Source: Treponema putidum (GTDB taxonomy: Bacteria > Spirochaetota > Spirochaetia > Treponematales > Treponemataceae). Taken from it: 64,000 nucleotides of DNA. A model generated the notes under the pieces. It was given only the letters and a program-made list of their open reading frames with translations, was not told where the DNA came from and did not search any database. The position numbers and the translations under genes are program-made. The stretch's first letter is position 1, and the number at the start of each line of letters is the position of its first letter. The DNA is taken from NCBI RefSeq assembly GCF_000755145.1, contig NZ_CP009228.1, forward strand, positions 1,409,693 to 1,473,692, in the 5' to 3' direction. Below are positions 8,877 through 16,247 of this stretch, in pieces.

Positions 8877-9752
8877 ATGAAAAAATTAAGTTTAAAGTTT
8901 TTCGTTTTGTTTCTCTTTTGTTTTGTGAATTTTCTAATGGCCGGGGACTTAGAGGATAATAGTATAAAAGCTGATCCCGAAAATCCCGACTGCATTTACG
9001 AAAAGGCAAGGCTGGGTGATTGCCTCATCCACATGGCAAAAATTACTTCGCCCTCAAAGGGGTCGGCACCGGTAGTTGAAATCCTTTTTAGCTCAAAGTT
9101 TAAATGGGAACCCTGCCTTCCTCATGAAGGCTGGGGAAAAAAAGGAAAAACTTATAAATACCGTGAAACTGAGGTGCCGGGTTCTTCGGTTTTTTTAGGT
9201 ATAACAAATAAAATAAACGATGTAGTTTATTACAAGGTAGAAGGCGTTCATCCCTTTGATTTGCCTATTTATGATGAGCCTTCAGAAGCTAAAATCCTTG
9301 AACGTTTTATCTTTTTTAAATTTACCGCTTATGCGGCTAAGGGCGGCCTTTTTGAAAACGCTCTTAATAACTTAATGTGCGCACTTGATACCCACACTAA
9401 ACTTCTTTACACCTACGGAATGCCTAGCGAGTACAAAAAAATAATAGGAAACAATTATATTCCGCAAAAATGGCTGCCTTATGAAATTCATCCTAATACG
9501 GCGGAAGCAAAATTAAAATTTTATGAATATGACCCAATCGGCTTCGTTTCACTTGAAAAAACTCACGATTTTTTTGGAGTAAAGACCAATGTTCATTTAT
9601 ACGACTGGTGGAACGAATCTGTAGGTGCAGGCTCTTCGATGAAGGCCGTAAAAGAAAAACGCTTTATGCCCCGCCTTTCCGGCGAAGCCCTTGAGGACTG
9701 GACTATCCGAGATGCTTCTAAACCCGTGCGTTCCCCGTATAGAAAATTTTAA
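8877..9752 (+). CDS. Exported protein related to a module of the preceding lipoprotein
   Basis: This 291-residue protein has a signal peptide (residues 1-22) ending in MAG with no lipobox Cys, so it is probably periplasmic or secreted. No Pfam family was recognised. Residues 143-291 align by eye with residues 467-593 of the 1152-residue lipoprotein. Shared landmarks in order are RFxFxxFTA, a central Cys segment, LP/IP-x-x-W, DPxGxV, Y-x-W and a terminal SPYR. The start follows a short AGGAATCTT stretch. The stop codon coincides with the point where a convergent MazF-like gene is cut off, so one edge of the locus is a rearrangement junction. Confidence 0.6.
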   Translation: MKKLSLKFFVLFLFCFVNFLMAGDLEDNSIKADPENPDCIYEKARLGDCLIHMAKITSPSKGSAPVVEILFSSKFKWEPCLPHEGWGKKGKTYKYRETEVPGSSVFLGITNKINDVVYYKVEGVHPFDLPIYDEPSEAKILERFIFFKFTAYAAKGGLFENALNNLMCALDTHTKLLYTYGMPSEYKKIIGNNYIPQKWLPYEIHPNTAEAKLKFYEYDPIGFVSLEKTHDFFGVKTNVHLYDWWNESVGAGSSMKAVKEKRFMPRLSGEALEDWTIRDASKPVRSPYRKF

Positions 9753-9879
9753 ATAAAGTTGTATTTAAACTATTCAAATTATTTTTATCGGACTGTATTA
9801 TTACTACCGGCCGTCTCATTCCCGGCTCGCTCCCGGACGGAATGCCGAAATCAAGCATATAAATATCACCACGAGTCAT
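9718..9879 (-). pseudogene. Truncated MazF/PemK-type toxin
   Basis: From ATG 9879 the minus strand reads MTRGDIYMLDFG, PSGSEPGMRRPVVIIQSDK and NSLNTT, the N-terminal signature of MazF-family mRNA interferases. Similarity ends after about 42 residues, at about position 9752. The frame then runs through the antisense of the neighbouring gene to a stop at 9718-9720. Full MazF proteins have about 110 residues, so the fold is incomplete and the toxin is surely inactive. The start overlaps the antitoxin gene by 14 nt, as expected for a toxin-antitoxin pair. It is too short to be flagged by normal gene calling. Confidence 0.75.
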
Positions 9880-10060
9880 TTTTTATACTCTCCCAAACGG
9901 TTTCCAGACTTGATTCTCTAATTTTCTTTAAGGCTTCTCCTTCTGCCAACATAAAAGTTTGTTTATTTACATTATTTGCAATAAAGGTAAGAAGACGAAT
10001 CTGTTCTGCTAAGGAAAAAGAAAGAACTTGATTTTCAACTTGTGTAAGTGCATCAGACAT
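9866..10060 (-). CDS. Antitoxin of a MazF-type pair (toxin broken)
   Basis: This 64-residue protein is intact, with a strong GGAGGTG ribosome binding site and a good promoter. Its sequence (helical SLAEQIRLLTFIANNV, then ETVWESIKNDSW) fits a short antitoxin with an N-terminal helical domain and a C-terminal toxin-binding tail. The family assignment rests mainly on the overlapping MazF remnant. With the toxin truncated it is an orphan. It might still repress its own promoter or neutralise a related toxin elsewhere; this is inference. Confidence 0.6.
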   Translation of the reverse strand: MSDALTQVENQVLSFSLAEQIRLLTFIANNVNKQTFMLAEGEALKKIRESSLETVWESIKNDSW

Positions 10061-10080
10061 AATTCACCTCCATAATTAAC

Positions 10081-10109
10081 ATTATATACTAAATTACCTT
10101 TTTCCGCAA
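10081..10109 (-). promoter_or_regulatory. Promoter of the antitoxin gene
   Basis: On the minus strand TTGCGG (10104-10109), a 17-bp spacer and a perfect TATAAT (10081-10086) precede the antitoxin ATG at 10060. Confidence 0.6.
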
Positions 10110-10144
10110 CTTCTTGTTTGCTTGTGGTTTATTTTCTACCTTTG

Positions 10145-10963
10145 TTATGTAGACATCTTATTCCGTTTAGTATGCTTTAAAAAAAAATTTATTCCTATTG
10201 TCAATATTAAAACGATGACCGACACTAGGGCTGTAAAGCCGCCGGGAGCGACATTTAGGTGATAGGACAAGACCAGACCGAGCATTATGTCTGCAACGCT
10301 TATCAAAATAGAAAAAATCAATGTCTTTTTAAAGCTCATTTTTAATTGAAGGGCTGTTGCGACGGGGAGGGCTATCATCGAGCTTAAAACCAACATTCCC
10401 ACTATTTTTAATGAAACGGCTATCGTTGCCGCAGTTAGACCTGAAAATAAGTAATTGATAAGTCTTGTCTTAACTCCTATTATTTTTGCAATATCTTCAT
10501 CGAGGGCTATGTACACCATCTTGTGATACATTAGCCCCAAAGTAAGCAATGACAGAATACTTAAAGCAATCACTGTAATCAAATCCGAATAAGAAACGGT
10601 TAAGACGCTTCCGAATAAATAGGTTTCGGCATTTGCTCTAACGGTTCCTGAGCTTATGAGGGTAATGGCTATTCCGACGCTCAATGATAAAACTATCGAA
10701 AGGATTAAATCTTGGTATTCTTTAAAAGCATTCCTCAGGGCTTCTATCAGAGCTCCTGCCGCAGTCGTAAAAATAAAGGCCCCAAGTATCGGGTTTATTC
10801 CTGAAGCGAGGGCGAGGGTAACGCCTGCAAGAGAACTGTGGGAAAGTGTGTCCCCTATGAGGGAGTATCTTCTGAGTACTAAAAATAAGCCGATTGAAGG
10901 GCAAAGGATTCCTATAAAAAAAGAAACGATAAAGGCGTTTTGCATAAAACCGTATTGAAGCAT
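10145..10963 (-). CDS. ABC transporter permease of the ZnuB/MntB metal family
   Basis: This 272-residue protein has about eight membrane helices and the ABC-3 family landmarks FLVLRRYSLIGDTLSHSSLAG near the N terminus and VGMLVLSSMIALPVATA later. ATG 10963 is preferred because AGGGG lies 8 nt upstream. The longer frame to 10996 lies inside the ATPase gene. It is 1 nt from the ATPase stop, so the two are coupled. The family imports zinc or manganese; which metal cannot be read from sequence. The usual periplasmic binding-protein gene is not adjacent, so the system must borrow a binding protein encoded elsewhere. Confidence 0.85.
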   Translation of the reverse strand: MLQYGFMQNAFIVSFFIGILCPSIGLFLVLRRYSLIGDTLSHSSLAGVTLALASGINPILGAFIFTTAAGALIEALRNAFKEYQDLILSIVLSLSVGIAITLISSGTVRANAETYLFGSVLTVSYSDLITVIALSILSLLTLGLMYHKMVYIALDEDIAKIIGVKTRLINYLFSGLTAATIAVSLKIVGMLVLSSMIALPVATALQLKMSFKKTLIFSILISVADIMLGLVLSYHLNVAPGGFTALVSVIVLILTIGINFFLKHTKRNKMST

Positions 10964-10964
10964 C

Positions 10965-11648
10965 TTATTTTTCCCCTCTTGGTTTAAATTGAACAAAGCT
11001 CGGATTAAAAAATTCCGAAGTATATTGTTTAGGATTACACAAATGGCCTTCTCCGTTTTTTATATGAAATATTTTGGTAGAATTAAAAATAGCCGCATCC
11101 AGATTATGGTCAACCGAAATGACGGTCAGCCCCTTTTTAGTGTTTAAAACTTTTACAAAAGAATAAATTTCTTTTTGTCCCTGAACATCTATTCCGGTAG
11201 AAGGTTCATCTAAAATTAAAAGGTCGGGATCCCCGATAAGGGCACGGGCTATGTAGAGTTTTTGAAGCTGACCTCCCGAAAGCTCTCCGGCAAGGCTGTT
11301 TTTGTATTCGATTAAATTCACCCTTTCCAAGGCTTTTAGGGCACAATCGCTTTCGCGTATCTTTAATATTTTTCTATAGGAATTTAAAAGTTCAAAAAGC
11401 GTAATCGGAAAATCGTTTAGATTTTCTTTTTTTTGCGGAAGATAGCCGATCCTTTTTGCATTGATAATAATTTCACCTTTTTGTATTTTTAACAGTTTTA
11501 AAATCAGCTTTAAAAGGGTGCTTTTTCCGCAGCCGTTTTCTCCCACAATCGAAATATAGTCTCCTTGTTTTACTTCCAAATTTATATTTTTTAAAACTTC
11601 TTTTTTTGAATTCGGATATTTAAACTTGAGAGAATTTATTTTTACCAT
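10965..11648 (-). CDS. ABC transporter ATPase of the ZnuC/MntA metal family
   Basis: This 227-residue ATPase has Walker A GENGCGKST, signature ELSGGQLQKLYIARAL, Walker B LLILDEPSTGID and the H-loop SVDHN. It pairs with the metal permease downstream (1 nt apart). A TTGCAA/TAAAAT promoter ends 9 nt before the ATG, leaving a predicted leader of about 3 nt and no ribosome binding site. No metal-regulator box was identified in that short space. The pair probably energises Zn or Mn import across the inner membrane. Confidence 0.85.
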   Translation of the reverse strand: MVKINSLKFKYPNSKKEVLKNINLEVKQGDYISIVGENGCGKSTLLKLILKLLKIQKGEIIINAKRIGYLPQKKENLNDFPITLFELLNSYRKILKIRESDCALKALERVNLIEYKNSLAGELSGGQLQKLYIARALIGDPDLLILDEPSTGIDVQGQKEIYSFVKVLNTKKGLTVISVDHNLDAAIFNSTKIFHIKNGEGHLCNPKQYTSEFFNPSFVQFKPRGEK

Positions 11649-11657
11649 AGAGATGAT

Positions 11658-11686
11658 ATTTTACTTCTTTTTTTTAAAGATTGCAA
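11658..11686 (-). promoter_or_regulatory. Promoter of the metal ABC operon, near-leaderless
   Basis: Minus-strand TTGCAA (11681-11686), a 17-bp spacer and TAAAAT (11658-11663) lie 9 nt before the ATG at 11648. No Shine-Dalgarno sequence fits in the gap. Confidence 0.6.
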
Positions 11687-11698
11687 GATGGACTTGTA

Positions 11699-12547
11699 TT
11701 AAAGATTGTTTAGTTCATCTTGTTTTAAGCCTGTTGCTTGAATAATGACTTCGCGTGCCACACCTAGATCAAGTAAGTTCTTTGCCATTTCGAGTTTTGT
11801 TTGGTATGCGCCTTCTGTATATCCTTCGTGTTTTTCTGATGCCATATCGTGTTCATATTTCATGCGGGATTCGTAGAGCCATTTGTCCCGAGGACTCATT
11901 TTCATTATTTCAATAGCCGCATTTGCTTTTCTCATCATTTCGGAATTTTGTGCCAACATCTTTCTTACCTCCCTATCGTCTGTTTCAATAAATTTCAGCC
12001 AGCTTAATAGACGTTTTGTTTTACTGTCCGTATAATTTGATTCTTCTAAAAGCTTTGCTGTTTCAAGGTTTATAATATGAATCTCAAGTTTTGAAAATAA
12101 AGGCTCTTTTGTATCTTTTTCCATAACAAAATATTTATTGTGAAAACGCTTATTTTTATTAAAGCCTTTTCCTATCAAATTTATTGTAATACATTTCGAA
12201 AGATTTGTATAGTCTTGACCTTGTTTTATGCTTTCGTTATACATTTTTGACCAATAATATACACTTCTTTCCGGAAAATCTCCTCTCCACCTATTCTGTA
12301 TTTCAATATTGATAATTGTTCCGTCTTTTAGCCTTAACTTTATATCCAAGATACCTAGTTTTTCGGTCAAAATTTCTTTATGAAATTCCTTATCCAAAAG
12401 TTCTAATCCTGCGATATTTTCAGGTAGAATGTCGAGTATACAGTCAAGCAAATCTTGTAGGATGTCTGTGTTTTCCTCAGTTCCAAAAATACGCTTAAAA
12501 GCATAGTCATTTCGTAGGGTTATTTTGAAATTTGCATCATTTTTCAT
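11699..12547 (-). CDS. Rpn-family PD-(D/E)XK nuclease / transposase-like protein
   Basis: The 282-residue protein belongs to the Rpn/PDDEXK_2 family (often annotated as a putative transposase). It opens with LRNDYAFKRIFG, and the nuclease core GILDIKLRLKDGTIINIEIQ (about residues 64-83) supplies the D...ExQ metal ligands. The C terminus has the typical repetitive tail with GYTEGAYQ and a terminal helix ending in LKQDELNNL. Relatives promote RecA-independent recombination or act in phage-defence-like roles. A second, broken copy lies at 36323-37135. The best ribosome binding site, AGGAGG, sits an unusually long 14 nt before the ATG. Confidence 0.8.
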   Translation of the reverse strand: MKNDANFKITLRNDYAFKRIFGTEENTDILQDLLDCILDILPENIAGLELLDKEFHKEILTEKLGILDIKLRLKDGTIINIEIQNRWRGDFPERSVYYWSKMYNESIKQGQDYTNLSKCITINLIGKGFNKNKRFHNKYFVMEKDTKEPLFSKLEIHIINLETAKLLEESNYTDSKTKRLLSWLKFIETDDREVRKMLAQNSEMMRKANAAIEIMKMSPRDKWLYESRMKYEHDMASEKHEGYTEGAYQTKLEMAKNLLDLGVAREVIIQATGLKQDELNNL

Positions 12548-12619
12548 GTGTTTATTTAATGCCTCCTATTCTATTTATATGAAAAAATAAAATTTATGAG
12601 TAAAATTTAAAAAAATATT

Positions 12620-12638
12620 TTGTAATTTCTGATTACAA
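12620..12638. promoter_or_regulatory. Operator-like dyad upstream of the CydDC-like exporter
   Basis: A perfect 7-bp inverted repeat, TTGTAAT (12620-12626) and ATTACAA (12632-12638) with a 5-bp centre, lies 19 bp upstream of the -35 element of the exporter promoter. It could bind a dimeric regulator. No regulator gene is adjacent. Confidence 0.4.
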
Positions 12639-12657
12639 CAGCTTAAAAGTTAGCCCA

Positions 12658-12686
12658 TTGCTATTTTTATTTGTTTACTGTAGAAT
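12658..12686 (+). promoter_or_regulatory. Promoter of the CydDC-like exporter operon
   Basis: TTGCTA (12658-12663), a 17-bp spacer and TAGAAT (12681-12686) are followed by an AGAGG ribosome binding site at 12694-12698 and the ATG at 12705. Confidence 0.6.
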
Positions 12687-12704
12687 ACAACTTAGAGGTT
12701 AGTT

Positions 12705-14489
12705 ATGATTCATAAACGCCTGACAAGGTCGGTGCCGAAAAGTAAAAAATGGATATTACTTTCGGCCCTTTCTTCATGGATTTCTTTATTGTGCAATACG
12801 GCTATTACTTTTGTAACCGTACGCTTTATTTTCGGCCTATATAATTCTTCGCTTACTAAGGAAACTCTTTTTGTATTATTAGCCGCAGCTTCGGCGGCTC
12901 TGATAATAAGGGTCATTGCCGTACGTAAACGCTCTTACTTTTCGTATAGGGCAGGAACCGAGGTTAAAAGAACATTGCGCTCAATGCTCTACGATAAATT
13001 TATTTCGTTAAAGCTTAATTATTCTCAATATATAAGCATGGCCGAGGTTACTCAAATAGGTACTGACGGAATCGAACAGCTCGATTCTTATTTCGGAGCC
13101 TATCTGCCTCAGTTTTTTTTCAGTATGGCAGCTCCGGTAACCCTTTTTATAATTCTTGCACCGATAAACTTTTTTGCCGCCCTTGTGCTTTTTATCTGTG
13201 TGCCTCTAATTCCCCTGTCTATTGCAGCTATTCAAAAAATCGCAAAGCGTATTTTAAAAAAATATCTTGACGTTTATACGGGACTTGGAGATTCATTTTT
13301 GGATAAGCTCCGCGGCCTTATTACATTGAAGGCTTATTCCGATGATGAAGCTCAGCACAGGGAACTAAATGCCGAAGCGGAAAATTTTAGACGGGTAACT
13401 ATGAGGGTTTTGACCATGCAGCTTAATTCCATCTTTGTGATGGATACCGTTGCCTACGGCGGGACAGCCCTCGGTACCATTGTAAGCCTTTATCAGTTAA
13501 GGGCAGGAAATCTTTCGATAGAAGGAGCCCTGCTTTTTATTTTGCTCTGTGCGGAATTCTTTTTACCCCTGCGGGCTCTCGGTTCTTTTTTCCATATAGC
13601 GATGAACGGCATAACCGCCGCAAACCGCCTATTTGAATTGATTGACGTAAAAAGCGATACCTCTCCAATTTTAAGCGAAGCAGAACTTGAAGAAACAGCA
13701 AAAAAAATTAAAAGGGCTCAGCCCGTGCTCGAAGTAAAAAATTTAAACTTTAATTATAACGAGTCAAAATATGCCCTAAAAAATATCTCTCTTGAATTTT
13801 TAAAGCCTGGTTTTTACGGCATCGCAGGAGAAAGCGGGTCGGGTAAATCCACTGCGGCTGCCTTACTGATGGGCTTACAAAAAAACTATTCGGGCGAAAT
13901 TCTCCTATCGGGAATAGAAGCAAGAAAACTTCCCGACGAATTTAGAGCTAAGTATATGAACCTTGTTTCTACCGAAAGCTTTTTGTTCGGAGCGTCGGTT
14001 AGAGAAAACCTTTTAATAGCAAAGCCTTCTGCAAGCGATGAAGAATTGATGAGCGTATTAAAAAAGGTACTCTTAGACGAGTTTATCTTAAACAAAAAAT
14101 CTTTAAAAGACGGTAATTCAGGTTTGGATTTTTATATTGAATCCGGAGGAAAGAATTTATCGGGTGGACAGGTTCAGCGTTTTGCCCTTGCACGGGCACT
14201 CCTCCATGATGCTGACATTTATATCTTTGATGAGGCTGTAAGCAATATCGATGTCGAAAGCGAAGATCTTATTTTAAGCACTCTTTATAAATTAAGTAAA
14301 ACCAAAATAATTATCTTTATTTCGCACAGGCTTGCAAACATTGAAAATGCGGATCACATCTACGTATTTGAAAAGGGTGAGATAAAAGAGGAAGGTCATC
14401 ATTCAAGCCTCCTTGAAAAAAACGGAATCTATGCAAGAATGTATTTGCAGCAGCAAGAACTTGAAAAAATACGGATGGGTGTAAAATGA
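12705..14489 (+). CDS. ABC exporter half-transporter, CydD-like
   Basis: This 594-residue protein has an N-terminal six-helix exporter domain (about 1-310) and a C-terminal ATPase with Walker A GESGSGKST, signature LSGGQVQRFALARAL and Walker B IYIFDEAVSNID. The segment EQLDSYFGAYLPQFFF is typical of CydD, half of the CydDC cysteine/glutathione exporter. No cytochrome bd genes are nearby, so the natural substrate in this anaerobe is open. It overlaps the partner gene by 4 nt (ATGA), and the two almost certainly form a heterodimer in the inner membrane. Confidence 0.75.
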   Translation: MIHKRLTRSVPKSKKWILLSALSSWISLLCNTAITFVTVRFIFGLYNSSLTKETLFVLLAAASAALIIRVIAVRKRSYFSYRAGTEVKRTLRSMLYDKFISLKLNYSQYISMAEVTQIGTDGIEQLDSYFGAYLPQFFFSMAAPVTLFIILAPINFFAALVLFICVPLIPLSIAAIQKIAKRILKKYLDVYTGLGDSFLDKLRGLITLKAYSDDEAQHRELNAEAENFRRVTMRVLTMQLNSIFVMDTVAYGGTALGTIVSLYQLRAGNLSIEGALLFILLCAEFFLPLRALGSFFHIAMNGITAANRLFELIDVKSDTSPILSEAELEETAKKIKRAQPVLEVKNLNFNYNESKYALKNISLEFLKPGFYGIAGESGSGKSTAAALLMGLQKNYSGEILLSGIEARKLPDEFRAKYMNLVSTESFLFGASVRENLLIAKPSASDEELMSVLKKVLLDEFILNKKSLKDGNSGLDFYIESGGKNLSGGQVQRFALARALLHDADIYIFDEAVSNIDVESEDLILSTLYKLSKTKIIIFISHRLANIENADHIYVFEKGEIKEEGHHSSLLEKNGIYARMYLQQQELEKIRMGVK

Positions 14490-16144
14490 AAAAAAGCGTA
14501 CTTATAAAAAAATTGATAGTATTTGTAAGACCCCTTACCGGCGTTATGGCTATAACGGTCATCTTAAGAGTTGCAGGGTTTATCATTGCAGCGGCTATCC
14601 CTGTTTTGGGCGGAGCAGGCATAGTCTCTCTTTTAGGCCTAAAGGTTTTTAATGCTTCGGTTTCCTTAAATTTTGTAATAATAGGACTCATCGTCTGTGC
14701 CCTAAGCAGGGGCATCTTTAGATATGGGGAACAGCTTTCTGGGCATTACATAGCCTTCACCCTCTTGGCTTTGATACGCGATAAAATTTTTGGAGCTATG
14801 AGAAGGCTCGCCTTTGTTAAATTACAAAAAAAGGATTCAGGCAGCCTTTTGTCTATTATCACCGCCGACATAGAATTGCTCGAAGTTTTTTATGCGCACA
14901 CAATAGCCCCTGCAACTTCTGCCGTTCTCTACTTTGTTTTTGCATTAATTATCTTTGCTAAAATACACATTGTTTTGAGCCTGACGGTTGCCCTTATCTA
15001 TATAGTCATCGGTCTCTTCCTTCCTCTCCTTTTTGCTAAAATGGATGACGGGGCAGGTGTAGAATACCGTAAAAAAATGAGCTCCCTTAATTCCTTCTTT
15101 TTGGATTCCCTTCTCGGTATAAAAGAAATTATCTTTTTTGACAAGATAAAAGAAAGAAAAGAAAATATAGAAAAAAGAGGCGAGGCCATAAGCGGAACCT
15201 TTAAGCTCTTAAAAAACTTTGAGGGTAAAACCTTTGCTCTTACTGAAGCAGCCCTTACTCTTTGCAATTTTTTAATGCTGGGCATTTCCGCTTTCCTCTT
15301 GCTAAACGGAAAAATTGACTTTGCCGCTTTTTTAATTTCCAACTTGATGCTTATTTCAGGCTACGGCCCGATAATTGCGGTTTCGGGTCTTGCAGTAAAC
15401 TTGCAGCAAACCTTTGCTTCCGCAGAGAGGGTTTTTTCCCTGCTTGAAGAAAACTCGGAATTAGGTGAAGTTACAGACGGTAAAAACATAAATTTTGAAA
15501 AAGCCGAAGCCTGTAATATCAACTTTAGATATGACGATATGGAAGTCTTAAAAGATGTAAGCGTCTCCATTAAAAAAGATGAGATAGTCGGCCTTTGCGG
15601 CAAGAGCGGAAGCGGTAAAAGCACCTTGCTCCGCCTAATCATGCGCTTTTTCGATCCCCTGTCGGGAGAGGTAAAGATGAACGGCATCGATATTAAAAAG
15701 ATAAACACGGCAAGTTTACGGGAGGCCGTTTCTTACATTACCCAAGAGACCTATATTTTTAAAAAATCCGTTTATGAAAACATCCTCCTTGCAAACAGAA
15801 ATGCGTCAAAGGAGGAGGTTATCGAAGCTGCAAAAAAAGCCTCAATCCACGATTTTATTATGAGCCTTCCTGAAGGTTATGATACAAAGATGGCAGAGCT
15901 CGGAGGCAACCTTTCAAGCGGCGAAAAGCAGCGGCTCGGCCTTGCCCGTGCCTTTTTGCACAATGCCCCGCTTCTTTTACTTGATGAGCCTACCGGAAAC
16001 TTGGACAGCTTAAACGAAGCCGTCATTTTAAATTCGATATACCAAGAAAAAAAAGACAAGGGCGTTTTAATAGTAAGCCACCGCAAATCCACTGTGAACG
16101 CCGCCGATAAAATTGTTTATATCGAAAAGGGAAGGGTAAAGTAA
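14486..16144 (+). CDS. ABC exporter half-transporter, CydC-like
   Basis: The 552-residue partner has a membrane domain (about 1-300) and an ATPase domain with Walker A GKSGSGKST, signature NLSSGEKQRLGLARAF and Walker B LLLLDEPTGNLD. The signature is LSSGE rather than LSGGQ, as is common in one half of heterodimeric exporters. It begins inside the stop codon of the CydD-like gene and is followed by a terminator-like hairpin. The stretch GIFRYGEQLSGHYIAF resembles CydC proteins. Substrate specificity, thiol or otherwise, is inferred only from family resemblance. Confidence 0.75.
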   Translation: MKKSVLIKKLIVFVRPLTGVMAITVILRVAGFIIAAAIPVLGGAGIVSLLGLKVFNASVSLNFVIIGLIVCALSRGIFRYGEQLSGHYIAFTLLALIRDKIFGAMRRLAFVKLQKKDSGSLLSIITADIELLEVFYAHTIAPATSAVLYFVFALIIFAKIHIVLSLTVALIYIVIGLFLPLLFAKMDDGAGVEYRKKMSSLNSFFLDSLLGIKEIIFFDKIKERKENIEKRGEAISGTFKLLKNFEGKTFALTEAALTLCNFLMLGISAFLLLNGKIDFAAFLISNLMLISGYGPIIAVSGLAVNLQQTFASAERVFSLLEENSELGEVTDGKNINFEKAEACNINFRYDDMEVLKDVSVSIKKDEIVGLCGKSGSGKSTLLRLIMRFFDPLSGEVKMNGIDIKKINTASLREAVSYITQETYIFKKSVYENILLANRNASKEEVIEAAKKASIHDFIMSLPEGYDTKMAELGGNLSSGEKQRLGLARAFLHNAPLLLLDEPTGNLDSLNEAVILNSIYQEKKDKGVLIVSHRKSTVNAADKIVYIEKGRVK

Positions 16145-16155
16145 AACAATAAAAT

Positions 16156-16197
16156 CCCCATCGGGAAGGAGAACTCTTCCGATGGGGCTAAGTTTTT
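16156..16197 (+). terminator. Terminator after the CydDC-like pair
   Basis: CCCCATCGGGA (16156-16166) pairs with TCTTCCGATGGGG-type sequence up to 16187, leaving a short loop. A TTTTT run follows at 16193-16197 after a 5-nt gap, so it is a plausible but imperfect rho-independent terminator 12 nt after the stop codon. Confidence 0.6.
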
Positions 16198-16235
16198 AAT
16201 GGATGCGAGGAGTATACCAATTCTATTTTTTTTAA

Positions 16236-16241
16236 TATAAT
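16236..16241 (+). promoter_or_regulatory. -10 element for a leaderless lipoprotein mRNA
   Basis: A perfect TATAAT lies 6 nt before the ATG at 16248, which puts the expected start site on the A of the start codon. There is no ribosome binding site and the -35 is weak. Confidence 0.45.
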
Positions 16242-16247
16242 GTATAT

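Noticed and set aside
9759..10031. 90-residue plus-strand frame opposite the antitoxin
   Set aside because: It is antisense to the antitoxin and the toxin remnant, which have family signatures and a promoter.
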